From: Trinickia symbiotica
Lineage (GTDB): Bacteria > Pseudomonadota > Gammaproteobacteria > Burkholderiales > Burkholderiaceae
Direction: 5' to 3'
Assembly: GCF_002934455.1 (NCBI RefSeq)
Contig: NZ_PTIR01000025.1
Coordinates: forward strand, 1-64,000
Length of the DNA stretch: 64,000 bases
The translations under genes were made by a program, and so were the position numbers. The notes below the pieces were generated by a model. The model had not been told where the DNA came from and did no database searches. It worked only from the letters and a program-made list of their open reading frames with translations. The first letter of the stretch is position 1; the number at the start of each line of letters is the position of its first letter. This document shows, in pieces, positions 7,455 through 16,365 of this stretch.

Positions 7455-9194
7455 GTGAATATCACGAAGATGCGTTGGATGCAGAAGGTCGGCAAACGGG
7501 CGCGGGGCGGTCTATCTCTTTGCAGGGCGGCAATTGGGGCATCCGCGGTTGGCTTACTAATAGGGGCAGGCCCATCCGTGAGCGTCGCCGCAAACCTGGC
7601 TGCGGCTGAAGGGCGGATCGTCCAAACGGCCGAAGGTCCGGTGCGCGGGCTGGCAATGAATGACGGCGATGAATTCCTTGGCATTCCGTACGCAGCGCCG
7701 CCGGTCGGAAACTTGCGGTGGCGGCCACCACAACCCGTCAAGCATTGGCTGGCTCCCCTCGATGCCACGCACTATGCAAATACCTGCCCACAGGTCACTG
7801 AATTCGGCGTTTTTGCAGGACCACCAAGCGTCACGGAAGACTGCCTCTATCTGAACGTATTCACAACGAACCTTGGCCATCAGTCGCAGGATCACACCAA
7901 GCTTCGGCCAGTCATCGTCTGGATCCATGGGGGTGGCGATGCCGCGGGAGAGTCAAACGACTACGATGGAAGCAAACTGGCGACCGGCGGGCCATCGGGC
8001 GTCCCTACCGTTGTGGTCACATTCAACTACCGGCTCGGCCTGTTCGGGTTCCTTACGCATCCAGCGCTCGACAGCGAAGGACATCCGTTCTCCAACTATG
8101 GGATTCTTGATCAGCAGGCAGTTCTGAAGTGGGTGCAAAGAAACATCAAAGCCTTTGGCGGTGATCCCACGAACGTCACCCTTGCTGGCGAGTCGTCCGG
8201 GGCCACGGACACAAGCGCAAACCTTGTGTCGCCGCTCGCCGCGGGTCTTTTCCAGCGAGCCATTTTGGAAAGTGCTCCGTTCGACAGCGCCGTGCATTAT
8301 GGGCCGCTCTCTGCGGCATTGGCTGCCGGTAGGCAGTTTGCGGCAGCAGCGGGATGCCCCGGCGACGATGCCACCGCGGCGGCCTGCTTGCGCGCTCTGC
8401 CAACCGCGCGGATTCTACAACTTCAAGGAACGCCTAACGCGAGCGGTCCCTACCTGATCAGGGAGAACGTCACGGTCGATGGCACCGTGATCCCGATGTT
8501 GCCCGCGACCGCTTTCGAGACTGGCCGGTTCAACAAGGTGCCCGTTATGGGCGGGACTCAAGGAGACGAGGGAACGTTCTTCAATGCTGTCGTCGAATAT
8601 TCTTCTCTGCCGCCGGCCCCGCTGACGGCACCGCAGTATGAGGCTTTGATTACGCCGATCGCTGTTGTTCCCCCCGAGAAAGTACCTGCGGTTTTGGCAG
8701 AGTATCCGGCGGCCAAATATCACTCGCCGCAATTGGCGCTTGATTCGGTGGTGACCGACAGAATCTTCGCGTGCGAGGCTAGCGATACTCTCGGCCGGTT
8801 GGCAAAGCATGTCCCTGTGTATCAGTACGAGTTCAACTACAAGGGCGCGCCGTTTTACTTCCCAGCGATGCCAGGCTTTGTTTCCCTGGCCTCTCATACC
8901 CTCGAGCTGCCGTTCTTGTTCCCGGGGTTCCATGGCGGCATCCTCGGGGTCAATTCGAGACCATTCAATGCTCGCGAGAGGATCCTGTCCGATGCGATGG
9001 TTGCCGCTTGGACGAAGTTCGCCCAGACGGGGAATCCGAATGGACAAGCCGATTTACCTTGGCCGCGCTTCGGCAACCAGTACGATACCGCTGGTGTTCT
9101 GTCGTTCGATTTGCCCAACGCCGGAACGCTTAGTGGCGAGAAGTTTAGAGAGAACCATCACTGCGCGTTCTGGGACAAACTCCTCGGGCATTAG
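7455..9194 (+). CDS. Type-B carboxylesterase, probably exported
   Basis: This 579-residue alpha/beta hydrolase belongs to the type-B carboxylesterase/cholinesterase family. The nucleophile is Ser247 in GESSG (245-249), the oxyanion-hole segment is IHGGG at 157-161, and the EDCLYLN signature is at 128-134. The catalytic histidine is probably in SLASHTLELPF, as in the two paralogues. A basic N-terminus followed by a hydrophobic run (residues 24-48, ending VSVAA) is a signal peptide, so the enzyme likely works in the periplasm or outside. The start is GTG, chosen for AGGAGGA just before it. It stands alone next to a divergent AraC gene. It is a close paralogue of the enzyme at 24127. Substrate ester unknown. 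Confidence 0.93.
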   Translation: MNITKMRWMQKVGKRARGGLSLCRAAIGASAVGLLIGAGPSVSVAANLAAAEGRIVQTAEGPVRGLAMNDGDEFLGIPYAAPPVGNLRWRPPQPVKHWLAPLDATHYANTCPQVTEFGVFAGPPSVTEDCLYLNVFTTNLGHQSQDHTKLRPVIVWIHGGGDAAGESNDYDGSKLATGGPSGVPTVVVTFNYRLGLFGFLTHPALDSEGHPFSNYGILDQQAVLKWVQRNIKAFGGDPTNVTLAGESSGATDTSANLVSPLAAGLFQRAILESAPFDSAVHYGPLSAALAAGRQFAAAAGCPGDDATAAACLRALPTARILQLQGTPNASGPYLIRENVTVDGTVIPMLPATAFETGRFNKVPVMGGTQGDEGTFFNAVVEYSSLPPAPLTAPQYEALITPIAVVPPEKVPAVLAEYPAAKYHSPQLALDSVVTDRIFACEASDTLGRLAKHVPVYQYEFNYKGAPFYFPAMPGFVSLASHTLELPFLFPGFHGGILGVNSRPFNARERILSDAMVAAWTKFAQTGNPNGQADLPWPRFGNQYDTAGVLSFDLPNAGTLSGEKFRENHHCAFWDKLLGH

Positions 9195-9432
9195 CCAGGC
9201 GCGGAGTTCGCTGACTTCGAGCTCGCTTAGAGGGCTGCCATCCCCATCAATTTCGATGTGTGGCTAGTTCAAGGCCCCGGACGAAGTGGCCAGCTTTTGT
9301 CGCGTCGGCGGGGCTGCCAAGAGTTTGCGGCGGAGGTGACGAACGTTGGTTCGGCCGCCTCCGCGCGGATACACATTGGCTGCCATTGTCGTTCGCCCCC
9401 GGACATAGTCCATGCACTGTCGGCGAGTGTTC

Positions 9433-10341
9433 TCAACCGGCCGGGAGGTGCCGCTGCAAGCTATTCACGAGTAGTTGAAAGACCTTTTTTACGCGAGGTT
9501 GCGTAACAGTGCGTTGTGGCCTGTAGACGTAAACAGGCCAACGTGTTCTTTCGACTTCGGGTAGGACTTCCACAAGTTCCCCGCTGGAGATGTATCTAAA
9601 GCAAACGGCTTCCTGAATCAGGCCAAAGACTCTTCCTGCGCACGTGGCCTCCAGCTGGGAGTACACGTCGCCCGCTATGAAGCGAGGGTTCGCCGGCTGA
9701 AAGTGAAGATCCTGACGGAAATACCAGGGCCACGGCCGGCCAGTATTGGCGTTTTGCAGTACGCACAGCGGGAACCGTTTCTGCAAATCGTCGAGATCTC
9801 GCGGGATCCCCGTTTTGGATATCAACGTCGGGGAGGCAACAATGCGATCACGCGTGTCCGCCACTCGGCGCACTACCAAGCGGCTATCGGGAGGCGGGCC
9901 AACGCGCACTCCGATGTCGATTTGCTCTTCCACGACGTCCAGGCGTGCGAGAGTTGGGCGCCAGTCTAGCGTCAATTGATCGTAGTCAGCGGTACTTGCA
10001 AGTACATCGCATAACACCTCCCGCATGACCGGGAAGTCAGGCAATGTCACGCGTACGACGCCCTTCACCTCATCGTCGCGTGGTTCTTGACTAGGCGTGA
10101 ACAAACGCTCGCTGTCTTCGACCAACTGTCGCGCCTGCGGCAGTAGCTGTTCGGCGAACGCACTGAGCCGCATCTGGCGGGTGTTCCTCAGGAACAGCAC
10201 CTCGCCTAGTTCCTCTTCCAAGCGACCTATCAAGCGGGTCACCGCCTGAGGCGACGTCGCAAGGCGGCTGGCAGCATCGCGGAATTGGAGCGTTTCCGCT
10301 GCGATGCAGAACACTTTCAGAGCTTCGAGTCGATTGAACAT
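9433..10341 (-). CDS. LysR-family transcriptional regulator
   Basis: The N-terminus carries a LysR winged helix-turn-helix: FNRLEALKVFCIAAETLQF, then SRLATSPQAVTRLIGRLEEE. The rest is the usual effector-binding domain. I start at the internal ATG at 10341 because the canonical LysR N-terminus begins there; an upstream ATG at 10380 adds 13 residues and has no ribosome site. It is divergent from the Rossmann-fold gene at 10444, which is therefore its probable target. Confidence 0.9.
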   Translation of the reverse strand: MFNRLEALKVFCIAAETLQFRDAASRLATSPQAVTRLIGRLEEELGEVLFLRNTRQMRLSAFAEQLLPQARQLVEDSERLFTPSQEPRDDEVKGVVRVTLPDFPVMREVLCDVLASTADYDQLTLDWRPTLARLDVVEEQIDIGVRVGPPPDSRLVVRRVADTRDRIVASPTLISKTGIPRDLDDLQKRFPLCVLQNANTGRPWPWYFRQDLHFQPANPRFIAGDVYSQLEATCAGRVFGLIQEAVCFRYISSGELVEVLPEVERTRWPVYVYRPQRTVTQPRVKKVFQLLVNSLQRHLPAG

Positions 10342-10443
10342 GATTCCCATATCCGGAATTATGAATTCCCTGAAGACCATTTGGAGAGTAGCGGCGTTGA
10401 TACTAAACTGGGCTCTTTCTCATAGCACATAGAGACTACCTAC

Positions 10444-11244
10444 ATGGAAACGAAGCGGATCGATACGGTGGGTTTCATTGGTAGCGGAGGAATCAACAGC
10501 CGCATCGCACGTTTGGCGGTGGAGGCTGGATTCCACGTCTTGCTGAGCAATTCGCGAGGGCCGGAGAGCCTGCGCGACTTGATCACTGAATTGGGGCCGC
10601 GCGCCAAAGCGGTCACGCCGGCGGAAGCAGCGGAAGCCGCGGACCTTGTTGTACTTAGCGTGCCTTTCGGCAAGTTCGATCGGATTCCGGTAGAGCCGTT
10701 GGTCGGGAAGGCCGTCATCGACACGATGAATTACTATCCGGTCCGCGACGGTAACGTCGAAGCCTTGGATCGACGCGAGATCACCTCCAGCGAGTTGATA
10801 CAAGCCCATCTGAAGGGCGCCCGTCTGGTGAAGGCCTTGTACAACCTGGACATGTTTCATCTGGAGAATGGCGCTCGACCTTCTAGTCATCGCAAACCGT
10901 GGGCGCTCCCGATTGCGGGTGATGACGACGAAGCCAAGGCGCTCGTTTCCGAATTCATGGAAAGGATCGGCTATGAAGCCGTTGACTGCGGCCGCTTGGC
11001 GGACTGTTGGAGAATTGAAGCAGACACGCCAGTCTATGTCCTGCCGTACGTCGGGGAAATGCCCAGTGGCTTGAGCAAGGAAGACGCTATGTACTGGTAT
11101 AAGCAAGACAATGCCGCCGTAGTCGGTCGAGACGACGTCTTGCGTATGGCGGGGCAGGCCACGCGAGACTTCGTGGTCGGCGGCAAACGCGAAACGATGC
11201 CGAGCGTATGGATCGACTGGATCATGTGGTTCAACCGGCAATAG
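10444..11244 (+). CDS. NAD(P)-binding Rossmann oxidoreductase, F420-dependent NADP reductase-like
   Basis: This 266-residue protein begins with a dinucleotide-binding fold: VGFIGSGGINSRIARLAVEAG at about residues 9-29, the GxGxxG variant typical of the F420_oxidored/NADP oxidoreductase Pfam family. ADLVVLSVPFGKF at about 66 and KAVIDTMNYY at about 90 fit strands of the same fold. Burkholderiales do not generally use F420, so NADPH or an imine/ketone substrate is more likely than F420 itself; the reaction is unknown. It is divergent from a LysR gene with a short shared promoter. A decayed SDR follows on the opposite strand. Confidence 0.8.
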   Translation: METKRIDTVGFIGSGGINSRIARLAVEAGFHVLLSNSRGPESLRDLITELGPRAKAVTPAEAAEAADLVVLSVPFGKFDRIPVEPLVGKAVIDTMNYYPVRDGNVEALDRREITSSELIQAHLKGARLVKALYNLDMFHLENGARPSSHRKPWALPIAGDDDEAKALVSEFMERIGYEAVDCGRLADCWRIEADTPVYVLPYVGEMPSGLSKEDAMYWYKQDNAAVVGRDDVLRMAGQATRDFVVGGKRETMPSVWIDWIMWFNRQ

Positions 11245-11299
11245 TCCGTGAGGACAACGACAATCCGTATGCAAATCTGTCGGAAGCTCGGATGTCGAT

Positions 11300-11719
11300 A
11301 GGCCGCGCACTTGATGTTCCAGAGTGCTTCAGTTCTGCTCCGGTACGCTGAGCCGTTCCTGCATTGGCAGCGCTCATGCATCGAGCGCCCCGCGGTTCGT
11401 CTCCTGCAGCCGCGGCACGGTAAGACAATTACCGCAGCCGCGGCCGGCCTATTCTGTCAGGTAGCGATCGCTTTCATCAGCACTTGTCATCTGCGATGAC
11501 TCGCGCTCCAATCTGCTCGATGCTCGCCCGACACGATTGATGATCCGAAACATCGATGGGATCGCGACGGCGCGATCCCTACCAAATTCGGCCTCCGAGG
11601 CGCGGATGCTGTCTTCATGGACGTCACACAGGGCGATGCCATTCCGGCATAGACGAAGGCGCCGCGGCCAGCGCCTGTAATCAGAGCGATACGATTCTGG
11701 AGTTCGAGGGGGCTGTACG
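11300..11719 (-). pseudogene. Short-chain dehydrogenase (SDR) relic
   Basis: Leftward translation from about 11719 gives LELQNRIALITGAGRG, a textbook SDR N-terminus with the glycine-rich loop. A different frame then gives RNGIALCDVHEDSIRASEAEF (second strand region), another gives EQIGARVIADDKC, and near 11372 NAGTAQRTGAE appears, matching the SDR NAG strand. The pieces are in the right order but in different frames with stops between, so the gene is dead. It lies directly downstream of the aldehyde dehydrogenase on the same strand and was probably the last gene of that operon. Limits are approximate. Confidence 0.65.
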
Positions 11720-11742
11720 CTCTATCTCCTTGCCGCCGGCTT

Positions 11743-13170
11743 TTAGCTCATTAAGTGGGAGATGTTTTTGACGACGGTGTAGCCGTGCAATCCTTCCTCG
11801 CCGCCCTCGCGGCCGATGCCGCTGTCCTTGACGCCGCCGAATGGCGTCTCAGGGATGGAGGGTACGAAGTGGTTGATCGCCAGGTTGCCTACTTCAAGCT
11901 CCTCATAGAGCTGATTGGCTTTGCGAGCCGAGTTCGTGAACCCGTAACCAGCAAGCCCGAAGGGCAGCGAATTGGCTTTTTCAATCGCCTCGTCGATGCT
12001 CCGTACCCGGCTTACCAGGGCGAGGGGCCCGAACGGCTCTTCGCGCATCGCGCGAGCGTCGTCCGGCACGTCTGCGAGCACGGTAAGGGGATAGAAATTG
12101 CCCTTTGTGCCAAGGCGTTCGCCGCCTGCAAGCAAGCGCGCACCTTTCTGCCTTGCGTCCGCCACGAGCTCTTCGATTGCTGCGACTCGCCGTGCATTGG
12201 CCAAAGGTCCAATGTCCGTGTCCGGGTCGAGCCCGTTGCCCACTTTCAAGCTCATCGCCTTTTCGGCCATCGCAGCGATGAAGGGCTCGTACACCGCGTC
12301 CTCGACGTAAAAGCGTGTCGGGGACGTGCAGACTTGCCCCGCATTGCGAGACTTCCCGAGAGCGGCCAGCGTGCCACTCGCCACGGCATCGACGTCATCG
12401 CAGACGATAACCGGCGCGTGCCCACCCAATTCCATGATGGCTGGCTTCATGTATTCGCCGGCTAACGCGGTGAGGCGTTTTCCGACAGCAACGGAGCCAG
12501 TCAGGGTTATTACGCGAATGGTGGGATGCGGGATCAGGTATTCGGAGATTTCCGCAGGGTTTCCGAACACGAGGTTGACAACGCCAGCGGGCACGCCGGC
12601 TTCCTCGAACGCACGGACGAGTTCGAAAGCGCTCGCGGGGGTTTCCTCGGAGGCTTTGAGGATGATAGAGCAGCCAGCGGATAGAGCCGCCGCGACCTTG
12701 CGGCCGGGCGACGCGGTCGGGAAGTTCCAAGGTGAGAACGCAGCAACAACGCCTATCGGCTGGCGAAGCACCGTGTGCCGCATGCCGGGTTCAGAAGGGA
12801 TGACCCGGCCATAGAGACGGCGGCCTTCCTGTGCCTCCCACTCGATCATGTCGGCCGTGCGCATGACCTCCTGTCGGGCTTGGGCAACTGGTTTACCCTG
12901 CTCCAACGTCATAACGACGGCCAAGTCATCCGCTCGAGAACGGAGGATCTGTGCAGCCTTACCGAGGGTCTCCGCCCGCTGCGCCGGGGCCAAACGCGAC
13001 CACGCTTTGAACCCATTTTGCGCGGCCGCAAGTGCGCCGTCCAGATCCGCGCGCGTGGCGTGAGGAACAGTTCCAAGGACGGAGTCGTCCGCCGGGTTGA
13101 GTACAGGTTCACCGTCCGCTGTTTTCCAAGCACCGCCAATGAACAGCTTCAGATCGGGATAGTGATGCAT
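11743..13170 (-). CDS. NAD(P)-dependent aldehyde dehydrogenase (succinate-semialdehyde dehydrogenase-like)
   Basis: This 475-residue enzyme is a full-length member of the ALDH superfamily, cytosolic. The catalytic Cys281 is in NAGQVCTS, the general base Glu247 is in MELGGH, and Asn149 is in SPWNFP; TGSVAVG at 224-230 is the coenzyme-binding loop. The sequence looks like the GabD/class that oxidises semialdehydes, but the substrate cannot be fixed. GGAGAAAA precedes the ATG. It follows the DUF3237 gene by 27 bases, so the two are one operon, and a dead SDR comes after it. Oxidation of an aldehyde made by the P450 or an SDR is a plausible role. Confidence 0.92.
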   Translation of the reverse strand: MHHYPDLKLFIGGAWKTADGEPVLNPADDSVLGTVPHATRADLDGALAAAQNGFKAWSRLAPAQRAETLGKAAQILRSRADDLAVVMTLEQGKPVAQARQEVMRTADMIEWEAQEGRRLYGRVIPSEPGMRHTVLRQPIGVVAAFSPWNFPTASPGRKVAAALSAGCSIILKASEETPASAFELVRAFEEAGVPAGVVNLVFGNPAEISEYLIPHPTIRVITLTGSVAVGKRLTALAGEYMKPAIMELGGHAPVIVCDDVDAVASGTLAALGKSRNAGQVCTSPTRFYVEDAVYEPFIAAMAEKAMSLKVGNGLDPDTDIGPLANARRVAAIEELVADARQKGARLLAGGERLGTKGNFYPLTVLADVPDDARAMREEPFGPLALVSRVRSIDEAIEKANSLPFGLAGYGFTNSARKANQLYEELEVGNLAINHFVPSIPETPFGGVKDSGIGREGGEEGLHGYTVVKNISHLMS

Positions 13171-13197
13171 TAATTTTCTCCGGCAAGTATGCAGCGA

Positions 13198-13659
13198 TCA
13201 AAGCACCTCGAAGACGTCATATCCTGGACCGACGGACGTTCTCCACCCCTTGGCGACGGCAACCAACGTATTCAAGCGAGCCAGTCTTGCGGATGCAGTC
13301 TCGAATGATCCCGACACGCGGTAGTAGTAGCTATCCGCATCGACCGGCTCTCCGCGCGAAACTTTCGCGAGCACTTCCGGCGGTCCGCTGCGGAAGCCTT
13401 GGTAAGCCATGGTTAGCAATTCGCCGTCGTGGGTGCGCAGCGGAACTTGTACATTTATGCGGAACCACGCTCCGGCGGCGTCCTCTGTGATCCAGTCAGT
13501 GCCACCCGGCAACACCGTGCCAGCCAGTTCCGGCCCCTCGAAAGTTCCGCCGGCAATGGGCGCGACACGACGATTGCCAAAAGGAGTAGCGCCCACGACA
13601 TGGTGGGCGCCAACTTGCAAGGTGAGGCGAAAGAGGAATTTTGTGCAAATGTCAGTCAT
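13198..13659 (-). CDS. DUF3237-family protein
   Basis: This 153-residue protein matches DUF3237: the core GGTFEGPELAGTVLPGGTDW and the tail YYYRVSGSFETAS are typical of that small beta-barrel family. Its biochemical function is unknown; members often sit in aromatic or terpenoid catabolic clusters. The frame is open for 52 more codons upstream, but I chose the ATG at 13659 because AAGGAGAG lies 8-9 bases before it and DUF3237 homology starts there. It is the first gene of a leftward operon with the aldehyde dehydrogenase, and it faces away from the beta-lactamase-fold gene across a region with two operator repeats. Confidence 0.85.
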   Translation of the reverse strand: MTDICTKFLFRLTLQVGAHHVVGATPFGNRRVAPIAGGTFEGPELAGTVLPGGTDWITEDAAGAWFRINVQVPLRTHDGELLTMAYQGFRSGPPEVLAKVSRGEPVDADSYYYRVSGSFETASARLARLNTLVAVAKGWRTSVGPGYDVFEVL

Positions 13660-13973
13660 TGAGGACTCTCCTTGGATTGGGTCTGCCGTGTTCGTTGTTT
13701 GAGTCGGCGCCCTCGTCTCGTTCGGTGCATCGAATAGCGTTAAAGCGACGGTGCGTAGCGTTGCGCAAAGGTTAGAGCAAAACCGCAATGGGTGCAACAA
13801 GGGTTCGGTGAACATCGCGTAAGCACCTATGTTCAGCCGAAAGGCGGGGAGGGCTGAGCGATGTGGTTAGAAGGGTGGGAGTGGCAGGGCCGGCGAGCCG
13901 CATCGATTTCAACCGTCCTGGTCCGGCCGGACGGCGGTTGCGGAGACGCCTGGTAAGCCTCGCCGATATTAAA

Positions 13974-13988
13974 GATACGATGCGTTTG
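13974..13988. promoter_or_regulatory. GATACG-N3-CGTATC-like operator, site C1
   Basis: GATACG-ATG-CGTTTG has one perfect arm and four of six bases in the other. It is about 315 bases upstream of the DUF3237 start. Confidence 0.45.
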
Positions 13989-14038
13989 ATTGAGAGAAGT
14001 TTCCTATTGTGTCTATGAGGAGTGGGCGCTATATTGAC

Positions 14039-14053
14039 GATACGCAACGTATC
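14039..14053. promoter_or_regulatory. GATACG-N3-CGTATC operator, site C2 (perfect)
   Basis: GATACG-CAA-CGTATC is a perfect 6+3+6 inverted repeat about 200 bases upstream of the beta-lactamase-fold gene. Size and symmetry suit a TetR-family dimer. Confidence 0.6.
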
Positions 14054-14251
14054 TTACGTGGCGGTGCCGCTCTGTCTGGCGTAGGAGACATCAATTGTGG
14101 TGCGTTTGGCCTGCCAGACGGTCTGCTGGCGTCTTCGCTTCCCTTTTGGCAAAGCTGGGCCAAGCGTCCGTCGCAGCCGTTAGCTGGCGCGCGGGAAAGT
14201 TCGTGCCCGTCGATGTGACGGGGCGCATTACTCGATCATGGAGAAAAAGAT

Positions 14252-15418
14252 ATGGATCTGACGAAAGTTGCCGACCTGGGCTTTGATGTGGAACGTCTTG
14301 ACTGGGTCAGGCAATCGATCCGGGGCGACATCGCGACGCAACGTGGTTACGGCGTCGCCATGAGGGTGGCTCGCCGAGGCGAAGTCGTCTTCGACTTTCT
14401 CGAGGGCGAGGCAGACCATGAAACCGGTCGCAAGCTCAAATTGGACGACGTGTTTTGCACGTTCTCGCTAATGAAGCAGTTCACGGCCGTAGTGGCCCTG
14501 AAATTGGTCGAGCAGGGCAAGATCCGCCTGCATCAGCCGATCTACTATCACATGCCGGAATGGAAAGGCACGGGCAAGGAACAGATCAATCTGTTTCATC
14601 TGCTGACCCACACAGCTGGCATCATGATGACGATGCCGGAACAGCCGCCGGAGGTTCTGACGAACATCGAGAAGATGAACAGTTACGCCGCGACCCGGCC
14701 GCTTGATGCGATGCCGGGTGAACGCGTCAATTACTCGATGATGCTCGCGCATTCCGTTATCGCTCAATTGTGCGTGCGCGCGGACGGTGGAAAGCGTAGT
14801 TTTGGCCAAATCCTCAACGAGGAGCTGTTGCAGCCGCTGGGCATGACCAATACGAGTCTTGGACGCCGTGACGATTTGCTGGAGCGGCTGTGCCCGATCC
14901 GGACGGGCTATGTCGACGGCGCGAACCCGCTGACGAATGAGCATCTCGAGAACTTCAATAAGTTGCTGCGCGTGCCGGGTGGCGAGTTTCCCGCTGCGGC
15001 CGGTATGACTACGATCGACGATTTGCATCGCTTCACCGAGATGTTGCGGCGTGGCGGCGAGCTCGACGGTGCGCGAATTCTCTCGCCCGCAATGATCGAG
15101 TTCCTTTCGCGAAACCATACCGGCGACAAGCGCAACATCGTCTGGGACTCGGCCGTCGCCACTCGGGATTGGAGCCCGTTCCCGGCCAATATGGGGCTGG
15201 GCTTCTTCGTGCGCGGGGAAGGACTTCTCCCTGGGCCGTGTGGGCTTCTGAATTCACCCCGGACGTTCGGTGGCTTTGGTGCGGGCTCCACGGGCTTCTG
15301 GGTTGACCCGGGCTACGATCTGAGCATTTCCTTCTTGTCGTCGGGCCTGGTCGGAAGCGCGCATATCGAGCGCCTGGGTAGGCTCTGTGACATGATCGTC
15401 GGCGCCATCGTCAAGTAA
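14252..15418 (+). CDS. Serine hydrolase of the beta-lactamase (class C / EstB esterase) fold
   Basis: This 388-residue protein has the penicillin-binding/class C beta-lactamase fold. The nucleophile motif SxxK is Ser72-Leu-Met-Lys75 and the second motif YxN appears as Tyr161-Ser-Met163. The third position is not Asn, which is common in family VIII esterases and argues for esterase rather than beta-lactamase action. I see no signal peptide, so it is probably cytosolic. GGAGAAA lies just before the ATG. It starts an operon with the SDR at 15452 (33-base gap) and sits behind the perfect operator at 14039. Confidence 0.88.
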   Translation: MDLTKVADLGFDVERLDWVRQSIRGDIATQRGYGVAMRVARRGEVVFDFLEGEADHETGRKLKLDDVFCTFSLMKQFTAVVALKLVEQGKIRLHQPIYYHMPEWKGTGKEQINLFHLLTHTAGIMMTMPEQPPEVLTNIEKMNSYAATRPLDAMPGERVNYSMMLAHSVIAQLCVRADGGKRSFGQILNEELLQPLGMTNTSLGRRDDLLERLCPIRTGYVDGANPLTNEHLENFNKLLRVPGGEFPAAAGMTTIDDLHRFTEMLRRGGELDGARILSPAMIEFLSRNHTGDKRNIVWDSAVATRDWSPFPANMGLGFFVRGEGLLPGPCGLLNSPRTFGGFGAGSTGFWVDPGYDLSISFLSSGLVGSAHIERLGRLCDMIVGAIVK

Positions 15419-15451
15419 CAGGCACCGTTTAGAGGGGAGGGGACGGATACT

Positions 15452-16252
15452 ATGGGACGACTCGACCAGAAGGTCGCGATCATCACAGGGGCGGCAAGTG
15501 GCATCGGGCGCGCGTGCGCACTCAGATTCGCCGCAGAAGGCGCCGCTGTGGTGGTCGCTGATCTGAACGAAGAGGGGGGCGAAGGCACGGTGACGGCATG
15601 CCGCGAGTCAGGAGGACGAGCGATTTTCCAGAAAACGGACGTAACCAGCGAACCCGCGGTCAAAGAACTTATCGCGCGAGCTGTCGGCGAGTTCGGCAAA
15701 CTTGACGTTATGTTCAACAACGCCGCTATTCCCGGTGCCACGGGGCCGCTAGAGAAGATCGACGTGGACGCTTGGGACAGGAGCGTGACGCTGGTACTAC
15801 GGTCAGTATTCCTGGGCATCAAACATTCAGTGCCTGAATTGCGCAAGATTGGGGGCGGCTCTATCATTTCGACGGGGTCGATTGCTGCAATCCGCGGTTT
15901 TCCGAATCTGCATGCCTATTCTGCAGCTAAGGCAGGTGTAGCCAATCTCACTCGATCGGCCGCATTGGAGTTCGGTAAGGAATGGATACGTGTGAATTGC
16001 CTTTGTCCCGGCCCTACAGTTACGTCCTTTTCGCAGCGCGGCTCCGACGAGGAAGTCGAAGCTGCGGCGGCGAATCGCCATCCCATCCCGCGTGCCGGTC
16101 GCCCCGAGGACATGACGGGGATGGCCGTGTATTTGGCCAGCGATGAGTCTCGTTGGGTAACGGGGCAAATCATGGTAATCGATGGGGGAACAACGCTCGG
16201 CACGACGATTTCCGCGTCGCGGCCGCCGAGCTACTCCAGCGACTCGAAGTGA
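15452..16252 (+). CDS. Short-chain dehydrogenase/reductase (SDR), classical type
   Basis: This 266-residue oxidoreductase has the cofactor loop TGAASGIG at residues 12-19, NNAA at 89-92, and the catalytic triad Ser143, Tyr156 and Lys160 (YSAAK). Asp37 at the end of the second strand (VVVADLN) favours NAD(H). The active form is usually a tetramer in the cytosol. It follows the esterase gene by 33 bases with an AGGGGAGGGG ribosome site and is clearly in the same operon, so it likely oxidises the alcohol that the esterase or the P450 releases. The NRAMP-like gene follows after 113 bases. Confidence 0.92.
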   Translation: MGRLDQKVAIITGAASGIGRACALRFAAEGAAVVVADLNEEGGEGTVTACRESGGRAIFQKTDVTSEPAVKELIARAVGEFGKLDVMFNNAAIPGATGPLEKIDVDAWDRSVTLVLRSVFLGIKHSVPELRKIGGGSIISTGSIAAIRGFPNLHAYSAAKAGVANLTRSAALEFGKEWIRVNCLCPGPTVTSFSQRGSDEEVEAAAANRHPIPRAGRPEDMTGMAVYLASDESRWVTGQIMVIDGGTTLGTTISASRPPSYSSDSK

Positions 16253-16365
16253 CTAAGCGTCGCTATTGGCGCCCACGTGCCGCTTTCATTCGCAACCTGT
16301 CAGGCGGCTGTCAGGTCCGCGTCGTCATCTCGTGAACGACTATTCGGTACATCAGGGAATGCTCG

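Larger units (their letters stand above)
13660..14251. promoter_or_regulatory. Divergent control region with two GATACG-type repeats
   Basis: This 592-base region lies between the divergent DUF3237-ALDH and esterase-SDR operons. It holds repeats at 13974 and 14039, 65 bp centre to centre, about six helical turns, which would let two repressor dimers bind on the same face. No gene is supported inside it. Confidence 0.55.
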
